DNA of 64,000 bases. It comes from Ampelocalamus luodianensis. Its lineage: Eukaryota; Streptophyta; Magnoliopsida; Poales; Poaceae. This document shows positions 54,665 through 64,000 of the stretch, in pieces. Under the pieces are notes generated by a model. That model saw nothing but the letters and a program-made list of their open reading frames with translations. It was not told where the DNA came from and did no database searches. Each line of letters begins with the position of its first letter. The stretch's first letter is position 1. The DNA is taken from assembly GCA_036346255.1 (NCBI GenBank), contig CM070639.1, forward strand, positions 8,442,001 to 8,506,000, given 5' to 3'. The translations under genes were made by a program, and so were the position numbers.

Positions 54665-57600
54665 TATTAATTGTTTCAAGGTCGTTCAAGAGTGAAACTC
54701 TCCGCTGGCCGCAATGATATCCGTCGTGATGAAGGTGCAGAGCCTCCTCGAACATCCGAGATCTCTTTACAACGAGTGAATCTAAATCTATATTCAAAAC
54801 CTACAAACAAGAGTAAAGTGTTACACATATATATTTAAATTTATAATTAGCAATTATTAAGTAGATTGACCAACCTCGGATCCGCAACCTAGCACTCATG
54901 AGAATCGCATATGATGGCAAACGAGAATGCACATTCTTCTCGCTTTTCTTTGCGATCGAAAAAAATAGAATTACATATATAGGTATAGTCGGTTCGAGAC
55001 GCATTATTACGAGTATGATATAAGATTATTGTGTTGTAGCACGCATCGAAATCGCGTCCCGTGATTAAGTGTGGCGTTCGCTCCTTGTATAGCCCTCCTC
55101 GGCAATATAGGAGATGAACGACCTACATGTTTCCAAAAAGTTAACCTCGCCATTTCAAACGAAGGAAGACTACAATAGAGTTATGTATGGAGGAAATGAG
55201 CACACTGTCGACTACTTCTTGCACAAGGGTGAAGTCCTGCCTTTTTCATTAGGGAATCAAGGTATAGTACTGATTCCTCTTTGGTATAATGACTAGAAGG
55301 ATCCAAAGATGCCTACTCATGTATGTCGCTATAGTCATTAAACCTAAGTTCATATCACAGATAAAGTACAAATGAAATTTGTATAGCAAGTAGTGAAGCA
55401 CTTACTTACGGTTGTAGGGCACCATTATGTAGTCCACGTAGTTTTGAGCAAGCAATCCTGCGTTATGTATTTCTCGACGAGGATGCGTGCGCCAAGATGG
55501 TTTGCTCGAGACCACGTGTGGTCGAGGAAACCCACCGTTCTTTCAATCGCCGGGCGTTTTAATCATGTATCTATACATAAGCAATGAGTTGTTATATTAC
55601 GTGAATGTACGTGAATGTAGAACTTGATTGTACACACTTACGAAGTCCAAAGATCGTAGAAGTGAGGCATCGAGGGCCTTGAGGTTGAATAGGTCGAACA
55701 AGTCGCCGGCCCACGATGAAGGGGGCCGCTCGTGGAGGAAATAGTCCTCCGTGTATCGACGGTGATTCCATCGCGCGCCCTTTCTCTTGGTCTTCTTCAA
55801 GTACCAACTATGCAAACTCGACAACCTAATCCAGCAGAGGCTAATATCGTGCTCGCCGCCAACGGACTTCCAAAGAGTATTTCTTAGGGTTAGAGGCTAA
55901 GCGCCTTAATGTTCTTCGATTTCGATTTGTCCCGAACGACTTGCGCGCCACGCGCCTTCCTCCCGCCGACGACTCGAACCGATACGGCGCACGCTTTTTT
56001 GTTCGTTCGGTGTCTTCTCCACGGGAACCGATGAGGCGGGCTTCTGAAGCGAAGGTTGAGGTGCAGTCATGGAGGGTCATGTTGGAGAGACATGGTCGTG
56101 TCGAGGTGGTTGGGGTAGAGTCATCAAAGGTTGAGGCGGCACTGCAGGGTCCAGGACGATGTCCTTCAAAAGTTGAATTGGAGGGGCATGGTCGTGTGGA
56201 GATGGTTGGGGTGGAGTCATCGAAGGTTGAGGCCGCACTGCAGGGTCCAGGGCGATGTCCTTCTTTGGCCACTGAATAAAACTGTACAGGGCATCCCCTA
56301 GTGTTATGATTTCGTTGTTCGGGCGAATCTCCAGCGGGGCGGCCCTAAAATTATCATGTACCATGTCCACCTGGACCCTGGCGTAACCCTGCGCCACCTG
56401 GGCACCGTGCTGCACTATCCCTTCATTGCATGGATACACCACCCCCCGCCCAGCCTCAATAGACATCCCAACCATCCTCACTTGGAGTGTGCAGTGCGTC
56501 GGCTCCTACAAAACGATACGCAATTAGCTAAGGCGTCCTATAGGTCTATCTTTGGAGCATTCTAGAGATGTACATTACCTTGATGTCGTCGATAGGTAAT
56601 TGGACATCATCGTGTTCACAATTTTGCGTGGACGCGACGCTACTCCGATGTTGAGGAGGATCGCCTACCAAAACAACGGGCGCTCGCGATCGTTGTTGAG
56701 GAGTAGTAGTTGATTCACTTGGTCCTGCAATCTTGCTATCTTTTCTTCAAATTTTGCGAAGCACCGCTTCTCTTCCTTCAAATTTTGAAGTAAGCACATG
56801 TTCCAACACCGTGTCGTACTCGCCTTGGATCTCTTCCTGCTCCTATACGCGATGAGTCGCCCGGGAATCCATCCTCCAAGATACGTTAACCCTTTGCCTC
56901 GCGTGCGACCCGGTGCTCCTTGTTTCCCGGGCGTAGTTAGTATATCCTTCTCCTCGCTCGCTTGGAAGGAGCCTTCTAACATGCGGAACTCAATTCTTGC
57001 TGCAAGAGGTCATCATGTTATTATATACATTATGAAGTTATAGACTTATTAACAACTAGGTAGTTCAAGACATTTACCACACGGTTGGCCACATCCCGGT
57101 CTGCGGGTTTGTGAAAGAGATTTCGCCAAGACGAATCGATGCCTCGCTCTTAACCGAGAGAGCGCTGATGCGTGATCTCAAGAAATGGCCTTGTTTCGCT
57201 CGCCTCCTCCGCCCATTGCGTGGTTTTACCGCGCACCAGTGATCTGCCGAGTTTGTGGGGTGAGTGTTAAGTGTCCGGAGAGCCTTGTGCGCCGCACTTT
57301 CCTCAAGAAATTCGGCGCCGTCTTCATTTGCACAAAGGCGCCCCATATATCCCGCGACAAGAATTTATACGCCGTGAAGGGCGTTCGACCCGTGTTCACG
57401 CACCTTGTGACAAGCACGCTCTTGAAGGTCCTCCACGCCTTCCGATCGAGAGCAACGCTGTTGCCCACGCGCGCAGTGTCGCGGTGGGAAAGTGAACGAT
57501 TTTAAAACTTCGTCCCACACCGGCTTCTCGAACATCCGGCACGTTGTCCCTCCGGTGTGGTGATGGGGACCCGCCTTCCAAGTATCCCGCACAAGGTTCG

Positions 57601-57754
57601 AATCTCGCCACGCTTGGGGGACTCACGAGGATCCCATTGGCATTGACCTCCGTGACGGTCATTATGTCCGAGGAATTCTCGATGTTCCTCTGCCATCTCG
57701 GCACGTACCACTTTCCTCGAGATCCGGCGGTGGCGAAGATGGTGCGGACGCCAT
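54665..57754 (-). pseudogene. Ptta/En/Spm plus Ulp1 gene of CACTA 3, broken
   Basis: ATG at 57754 reading leftward (ASAPSSP...), same architecture as 26844-30052 and 38209-41305. Visible blocks: AWRTFKSVLVTRCVNTGRTP and FLSRDIWGAFVQMK (57226-57468), GEISFTNPQTGM (57080-57130), KIARLQDQVNQLLLLNN (56700-56760), and the linker with two 96-bp units (56060-56265). In the Ulp1 His block HLWILLVIIP replaces HHWFLLVIIP (near 55290-55320). Frameshifts are frequent, several at sites where sister copies have CTG or CAG. The direction is opposite to the TNP2 gene in the same element. Confidence 0.75.
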
Positions 57755-58439
57755 GTCGCTTACTTGCTATCTATATATGCACGGCAATATGCGTAAGCTC
57801 TAACCCACCGATTCAAGCGGTTTACTCAACTTAACCGAAAATGATGCACAAACGTATAATATATAAAGAAGGATTGATGGTAGTTTGTGCTCTCGTATGA
57901 GAGTTGCAAAAGAACAAGTCTTTGCCATCTCAATCCTATTGTCTATACTCTTCATTAAATGAATATGATAGTATAAATTCAAACTATGAGCTCTAAACAA
58001 TACTTTGCTTAATCACAAATGATCTCAATCATATCAAAATGATCTCTTAACTATCACATTCAATCTCGAGATAAGAGAAAAGTTCATCACAGAGCGAACT
58101 GAACAAAGCCCACCGATCAATTTCAGTTCACATTATCAAAGACTATCAAAGTCACATCACGGAGGGTTCGTCAATACAATAGAGCTCATGAATGAACTAA
58201 CGAGATATCAAATTGACGGATGCATTCAACCGTCTGTGATAACTAGCATTCAACCGAAAGTAACAAATTAACAGTATATGAAATTGACAGTAGCAAGTAA
58301 TTTGTACAATAGAGCTCAAGAATCAACTAACTATCACATTCAATCTCAGTATAAGACAGAGTTCATCACAGAGCATGTCAACAAAGCCCACTGATCAATT
58401 TGCCAGATCTTTAGGAATACTCACAGAGGATGCCGCACA

Positions 58440-58740
58440 ACAACTCACGGTGCAAGGAGGAGGCCGGTGCAGGGGAGGAGGCCGACGCGGGGAGGAGGGA
58501 GAGGCGCGGGGAGGAGGCCGACACGGGGAGGAGGACGGCGCGGGGAGGAGGCCGGTGCAGAGGGAGGAGGCCGACACGGGGAGGAGGCCGCGCGTCGAGG
58601 CGGAGGCAGCGTCGTCGATGAAGGGGCGGCGGGTCTTACGGCCGGGGAGGTGAACAGGCGAACCCTAGAGGAGCCGAGAGAGCGCGAGCCTAAGGCGCGG
58701 GAGACGGCGTGGCGAGTAAAGAGCAAAACCCTAGGTGCGC
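58440..58740 (-). promoter_or_regulatory. Leader exon of the CACTA 3 Ptta/Ulp1 gene with minisatellite
   Basis: Reverse complement of the leaders at 25800-26128 and 36550-36827: GTAAAGAGCAAAACCCTAGG at its start, GGAGGAGGCCGACACGG-type units, and donor side at 58449. Confidence 0.6.
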
Positions 58741-58744
58741 TTTT

Positions 58745-59060
58745 GATAAAGAATATCACAGACGGCTCTATTAATGAATCGTCGAGATATCATCAATATC
58801 ACGACGGCTCTATTTAAGCACCGTCGCGATAATATCACGACGGTTTGCTTAAAGAACCGCTCGAGATATCTCTCCATATCACGATTTGTTCTTTGGCACC
58901 GCTGCGTGATATTGAGGATATCTCGACGGTTATTTAAGCAAACCGTCAGTGATATTATCACGCACGGTGCTTAAATAGAGCCGTCTGTGATATTGATGAT
59001 ATCTCGACGTTCATTAATAGAGCCGTCTGATAATATATCGCGCACGGATCCATTATAGAG
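58745..59060. repeat. Internal subterminal-type repeats of CACTA 3
   Basis: Inverted TATCACGACGG/CCGTC(G)TGATA pairs lie between the Ptta/Ulp1 leader (left, minus) and the region Y promoter (right, plus). They sit between two divergent promoters. Confidence 0.8.
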
Positions 59061-59070
59061 CCGTCATGCT

Positions 59071-59710
59071 ATGGATCTCATTCCTTCATCTCCCGCGCGA
59101 GTGTCTCTTCGCCTCTGCTCCGACTTTTATATAAATAGACAACCCTTATCAAAGGGATTTCTCACGAAGCTCCTTGATCATCCCCTCTCTCCACAAATTC
59201 CAAATGGCTTCTCTCTCGTCCCACCAGATCGGCCTACATTTTGGTTGTGTACTCGCACCTCTCGATCGCAACTCGCCCAAGCCGCGAACAAGGCGTCCGT
59301 TCGCAATGCAATCCGTTGTAGACCCTCCCATCTACCGGAGACCATAACGGCGCTCATCGGTCGATTGGAGCTCCTCCTCCAACAGAGACGGTGCGAGGCT
59401 CTCCAAAGATCCGGCGAGTAAACCTCGTCGTGGAGATTGTCCTATGGAACTCTTTGGTCCGCACCGAGGATGCAGCCCGAGAGTCGAGGACGACATCGAC
59501 ATTGCGGAGAGCGGTCCGCCTAGCCGAGACTGTGGAGACCAGGTTGATGGCCTCTGGGCTATATGGGACTTGATTACGAGTCCGAACATCTACAAGAGGA
59601 AATTGAGCGTGCAAGGTCACGGTGGAGGCGTTTGGTGAGACGATCGGTGATCCCGCTCCCACCGGCCGACGAGAATGCGTCGAAGATTTGAAGACTAAGA
59701 TAGGATCGCT
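59071..59710 (+). other. CACTA region Y, copy in CACTA 3
   Basis: TATATAAATAG at 59125-59140 is followed by a leader and an open stretch (59071-59421: KGFLTKLLDHP, SVRNAIRCRPSHLPETIT). A second frame runs 59444-59638 (VEDDIDIAESGPPSRDCGDQ, LWAIWDLITSPNIYKRKLS). The opposite strand is also open (59354-59713). Conserved with 24862-25520. No family recognised, and it may be a CACTA accessory transcript. Confidence 0.4.
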
Positions 59711-60158
59711 CATCCTTTTTTTATCGCCGTGATGTAAAACGATAAGGCGATCTATTGTCCGTGCGTGATGTAAATATGGTCTTTTGTCCGTGATGATATG
59801 GTCTTTTTATATCGCTCGTGATGATATGGTCTTTTTATCATCTAATTATTACGGGCAAATCCAGACGCTATCACGCATTTGTTGAATAAAGAACCGCTCG
59901 TGATAATATACTCATCACGCACGGTTCCTCTCACTAACCGCTCGTGTTGACCATCACAGACGGCTCCATGTGGAACCGTGCGTGATATCCTCCATATCAC
60001 GCATTTGCAATAAGTATAACCGCTCGTGATATTGAGTATATCACGACGGTTCCACATGGAGCCGTCTATGAAAGTTCAACACGACGGTTTGTGTAGAACC
60101 GCTCGTGATATACTCGTATCACGACGGTTGGAAATAAGAACCGTCTGTGATATTTCAC
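59711..60158. repeat. ATATGGTCTTTTTAT repeat and subterminal-type repeats before TNP2
   Basis: 59720-59850 repeats GTGATGATATGGTCTTTTTAT. 59870-60158 has CACGG/CCGCTCGTGATA inverted pairs ending at the TNP2 TATA box. It corresponds to 31800-32230 of CACTA 2, which is terminal there. Confidence 0.75.
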
Positions 60159-60159
60159 C

Positions 60160-60168
60160 CTATAAATA
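60160..60168 (+). promoter_or_regulatory. TATA box of the CACTA 3 TNP2 gene
   Basis: CTATAAATA at the end of the repeat block, same place and spacing as 32239-32247. The following leader (60180-60540) matches 32260-32660. Confidence 0.65.
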
Positions 60169-60635
60169 TAAAGACCGACAGAGGCCCCCGCCTCTAGCGC
60201 CCGATCTCTTCTTTGGAATAGAGGGGCTTGAGAAGCTTTTGCTCTGTGTTGGTGTAGGAGGCTTGTTTATTTGGCTTGCCTTGTTCTTGGTTGTGGGTTG
60301 CCCTAGCAACTTATGGTCATTTGGCTTGCATGCATGCTTGCTTTGTGAGGCTTTGGTGGTAGCTCTCGGTTTGGGTGTTGTGAATGAGTGTTTTTGTGAG
60401 TGGGATAAGTGGTGTATTTCGATGTGGCTCTCTTGCCTGCTCATTGGCCCAAGGAGAAGGACAAGAGGAATCTCATGATATTAGGAATTTTCGTCGTGAG
60501 CTCCGAGGGTAACGATCTTTAACTCTTTATATTTGCTTAATAGGAGGAGTAACGATTTGCGCTTAATAGGAGGAGTAACGTATTTGCGGTTTATTAATAT
60601 AATTTAACACTACTAATTGTTACATGTGTAGCGAG

Positions 60636-62590
60636 ATGGACCGAATCGGATGTACGGTGCGAACCGTGTGAGTGAAGAGTACATTAATGGCGTGATTGCT
60701 TTTAAAGAGCCGCGAGCAGATATGCTGAATAAGGATAGAATTTATGTATCGTCCATGCATTGATTGCGATAATCTGAAGATTTTTAACAACCCGGCGCAG
60801 ATCGTAGGGCACTTGATTCGAAGGGGTTTCAAAAAAGGGTATACATGTTGGACCAGTCACGGTGAAGAGCAGATTATACAGGAAGTTAATAATGATGACA
60901 TCGACGAGGAAGTCAACGATATGCCGATGTGGACTGTGTTTTTGATGACGATAGGTCGTACGATGACAATCTGGATCAGATGCTACGCGATGCAGAAGGA
61001 AACTACAGTGAGAGAGAGTTTTGTAAATTCGAGCGCTTAATGGAGGACTCGGGGAAACCTTTGTTCCCTGGCTGCAAGCCGGAATACACAAGATTGTCAA
61101 CCGTACTTGAACTGCTGAAATTGAAGGCGAGCAATGGTTGGTCCGACAAGAGTTTCACGGCGTTGTTAGGTCTCCTAGCGGACATTCTTCCGGAGGGAAA
61201 CGTGTTGCCCAGCACCACCTACCAAGCCAAGAAGGTTCTTTGTCCATTGGGAATGGAAGTAGAAAGAATACATGCATGTCCGAACGATTGTATCTCAGAT
61301 CGTAAAGAGTATGCAGACTTGCATGTATGTCCGTGTGCAAAGCATCCCGATACAAGCGTAAGAATACTACTAAGGTGAAGCAAGGACCTCCTGCTAAGGT
61401 GTTGTGGTATCTCGCTCGTGATCCCACGTTTGAAGCGTTTATTTGCGAACCGAAAGGAGGCAAGATTGCTGCGTTGGCACTCGGAGGAGCGTAAGAAAGA
61501 TGGAAAACTAAGACACCCTGCTGATTCTGCGCAGTGGAGAAACTTCGATCGGACCTTCAAAGAGTTCGGTGCGGAACCGAGGAACATAAGGTTAGGGTTG
61601 AGTACAGATGGAATGAATCCTTTCGGTAACATGAGCGTGACATAGCACATGGCCCGTGAACCTATGTATGTACAACCTTCCTCCTTGGTTGTGTATGAAG
61701 CGGAAGTACATTTTGATGTCACTACTTATCCAAGGGCCGAAGCAACCTGGGAACGATATTGATGTGTACCTAGCACCATTACTGGATGATCTTGTGACAC
61801 TGTGGAACGAAGGGGTACAAGTATGGGATGCGTACAAACGAGAGAACTTCTCTTTACGCGTCATGTTGTTCTGCACTATCAATGATTTTCCTGCCCTTGG
61901 TAACCTGTCGGGCTTCAGTACGAAAGGAGCCAAAGCTTGTCCGCACCGCTTAGATGCTACGGAGAGTGTATGGTTTGAACAACTCGCGCAAAGCGTGTAT
62001 ATGCGTCACCGTAGGTTCCTTCCTGTGAGTCACCCATACCGCAAGATGAAAAAACAATTCGACGGAAATAAGGAGGACAGTTCACTCAAGGATACGACAT
62101 AAATGGGTACACATTTTATACGGCACTCGGGATAGGAAGAGCACGATCCAGAATGCGGTGTCCGCATAGATGCATTCGATCGATGGGCCGAGGAGCTCGT
62201 ACTATGGGCAAATAGAGGAGATATGGGAGCTCGACTACGTGCTTTTCAAGATCCCCTATTTCGTGCCGTTGGGTCCATCTCCCACATGTGAAGGTCGACA
62301 AATGCGGCGTCACTACCGTGGACCTCGATCGTGTCGGATACAAAGACGAACCATTCGTCTTCAAGCAACCAAGTTGTTCAAGTCTTCTATGTAACCGACC
62401 GGCAAATAAGAAGCGCCACGTAGTTCTTCATGGAAAAGAAGGATTGTCGGAGTTGAGAATGTAGTGGGCGAGGAAGAATACAATCAATTTGACGAGTTGC
62501 CTCCTTTCGAGACGGCATCGGGCTCGAGGAAGAACCCAAATGAGGAAGCTAGCTATATGCGCGTCGATCATCGTGAAGGACTATATTTTA
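60636..62590 (+). pseudogene. TNP2 transposase of CACTA 3, internally deleted
   Basis: ATG at 60636. The transposase-associated domain (IFNNPAQIVGHLIRRGFKKG) and TNP2 domain are better kept than in CACTA 2: KPLFPGCKPEYTRLSTVLEL, RIHACPNDC, LRHPADSAQWRNFDR, RLGLSTDGMNPFGNM, PGNDIDVYLAPLLDDL and ARLMFCTINDFPALGNLSG-like text near 61880. At about 62089 the sequence jumps from GGACAGTTCA to GATACGACATAAATGGG. This skips what corresponds to 34265-35493 in CACTA 2, so the TNP2 C-terminus and DUF4218 are lost and only DUF4216 remains (62170-62400). Frameshifts include GCCTGATG to GCCGATG near 60922 and ATCTGCCTGTG to ATCTCGCTCGTG near 61410. Confidence 0.85.
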
Positions 62591-62599
62591 ATTAAGAAA

Positions 62600-63650
62600 T
62601 TACTCCATTGTAATTAATTTATTCCATAACATCATGTGTTATGAACTTGTAATATGTCGACGATATTTTGATGTCAACGTGGAATTGTAATCGCTCCTCT
62701 CCTTGTGGACCGTATATTTTGGTGCATTAAAAATTCATTTCATTTGGAAAATAGTCCACCGCACCACCTTTCTAGAAACCTAAAAACTAAAATTTTATGG
62801 CAAATAGTCTAACACCTTTGCAAAGAAACCGGTATACTCATGCCTAATCCTGCGATCGTCATCGCAGAAGACGACGTGGTCGTCCCACCTTCCACACCGC
62901 GCCAATGCTCGTGCACGGTGGCCATCCTCCGACAGCGCCCACACCGCCCGCCCGGCGGCCTTCTTCCCCACGCCGCCGCTGGACCATGTCCGCGGCGAGC
63001 CTCGCACCGCCTGCACTCCGGTTGGTCTTGGCCGTCTCGCACCCGCCGCCGGTCGGCTCGTCCTCGACTGGCCGATGTAGTGCTTCCCAACGTCGCGCGT
63101 CTCGTCGGTGTGTAGAGGAGGAGACCGAGCACGAGGCCGCGCCTTGTGGCCGCCATGGCCGCCGTTCAAGGAACATGAGGCCGCTGCGCATGTCTTGGGG
63201 CGCGAAGACAAGCCCGAGGCCGACGATGAAACAAGCCCGGGTTGCGGTGGCGGCGGTGGTTGACGACGGCGAGTAGCGCTCGTTGTCCCGCCACTTCATC
63301 GCCTCCTCTCGCTCCGGCGCCACGCGCCTCACTGCGCGTTCCTTGACACCTTGTACAAGGCCTTACAACTATACGTACATACATTCAAGATGTTAGAATA
63401 AATAGTAGTATGTACGTCACGTATATTGTAGACATAAAGATGTACGTCGTTAATCGTAGGTGCATAGGTCCTCCATGGGCTGAGAGAGCTCGCGGCCACC
63501 GGCCGACGATGTCGACGGCGACATCGTGAGAAAGAGCGGCGATCACCGACCTCCTCGCCTTGGTGCCGCTTCCGATCGCTGCATGCTAACCTTGGCGATT
63601 GACGTACTCAAAACCGTGAGACGAAGAGCGATGGGAGGAGTTTAATCTTC
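62600..63650 (-). other. 3' flank of TNP2 and CACTA region X, inverted copy
   Basis: 62600-62700 follows the TNP2 end as at 36000-36110. From about 62820 to 63640 it is the reverse complement of 23400-24290. The GC-rich overlapping ORFs (62795-63332) are not supported as genes because frame is not conserved between the two copies. Confidence 0.5.
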
Positions 63651-63769
63651 GGTGGTTATTCCGTCTTATATCAAGAATTAGGAGTAATCGCACGTGAGAC
63701 GAAGAGACGCATGTATCGTCGGCGTGCGAGAGACGAAGAGACGGTTGTCGCGATGGTGAAGAGACACAT

Positions 63770-64000
63770 CGGCGGATATCACGAGCGGCTCTATAGGGAA
63801 CCGCTCGTGATAATAATATCACCGACGGTTATTTAATAGAGCCGTCGTGATACTAGTATATTACGAGCGGCTCAAATTGAACCGCCTCGTGATATTTCCT
63901 GACGTTTTATTTCCAAACCGTCGTGATAAGCGTCCTCATCACGAGCGGTTCATATTACCAACCGCCGTGATACTTCCTGACGGTTGGTAATATGAACCGC
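63770..64000. repeat. Right subterminal repeats of CACTA 3, cut by the window
   Basis: Inverted pairs of ATCACGAGCGG and ACCGTCGTGATA words, matching the reverse complement of 23060-23370. The terminal repeat is not reached. Confidence 0.85.

Larger units (their letters stand above)
53929..64000. mobile_element. CACTA (En/Spm) element 3, right end beyond the window
   Basis: The left terminus reads CACTACTACACA at 53929. The order of contents is subterminal repeats, Ptta/Ulp1 gene (minus), leader, repeats, region Y, repeats, TNP2 gene (plus), region X, subterminal repeats. 53929-59870 is essentially the reverse complement of CACTA 1 (30733-24690). The TNP2 block is inserted between Y and X and points the opposite way from Ptta/Ulp1. 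By comparison with 22928-23000 the terminus should lie about 70 bp beyond 64000. Confidence 0.85.

Noticed and set aside
1..64000. tRNA, rRNA or microRNA genes
   Set aside because: I saw no cloverleaf, rRNA segment or known miRNA sequence by reading. The hairpins present belong to transposons.

Overview
This window is plant nuclear DNA from a grass, most likely a panicoid relative of sorghum, sugarcane or maize. The basis is the combination of transposon families, GC-rich monocot coding sequence and a single-exon NLR disease-resistance gene. Only one gene looks intact: a 1036-codon CC-NB-LRR-type gene at 44001-47111 (+). Almost everything else is transposable-element sequence, much of it nested, plus a few gene fragments.

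Left third (1-13705). A degraded Ty3/gypsy element on the minus strand (gag remnant 1-872, LTR from 873) abuts a long-LTR fragment on the plus strand (about 1651-5393). Next come a second LTR unit of 2635 bp (5674-8308, near-perfect 5-bp target duplication), a long foldback element (9638-10030), MITE-like elements, a broken FAR1/FRS DNA-binding domain (12126-12576), a four-unit tandem repeat (12893-13390), and sequence that originally lay directly upstream of the NLR gene (13440-13705).

Middle (13706-43670). One minus-strand Ty1/copia element with 272-bp LTRs and a GTTTC target duplication has been inflated from about 7.1 kb to 30 kb by three later insertions. These are a 5052-bp solo LTR (16513-21564, duplication TGGAC), CACTA element 1 (22928-30733, duplication GTT) and CACTA element 2 (31763-41743, duplication AGA). 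Removing them restores a collinear copia order of leader, gag, protease, integrase and RT/RNaseH. The CACTA elements carry decayed copies of a TNP2 transposase and of a second gene with a Ptta/En/Spm domain followed by a Ulp1-type C48 protease domain.

Right third (43671-64000). The NLR gene has only about 325 bp of its own sequence between the copia nest and its ATG. Downstream are a Mutator-type foldback MITE, a LINE tail, a MATE transporter fragment and a second copy of the NLR 3' flank (50911-51260). A second copy of the NLR upstream region (52340-53800) lacks the copia insertion but carries its own Mutator-like element (52747-53766). CACTA element 3 starts at 53929 and runs off the window end.

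A caution about the sequence itself: within the CACTA elements, many CTG and CAG trinucleotides appear as TCG, CTCG, CG or similar relative to sister copies. This happens in repeats and coding parts alike and in patches inside single elements. It looks like systematic base-calling error at CHG-methylated sites, so some frameshifts reported for these elements may not be real.
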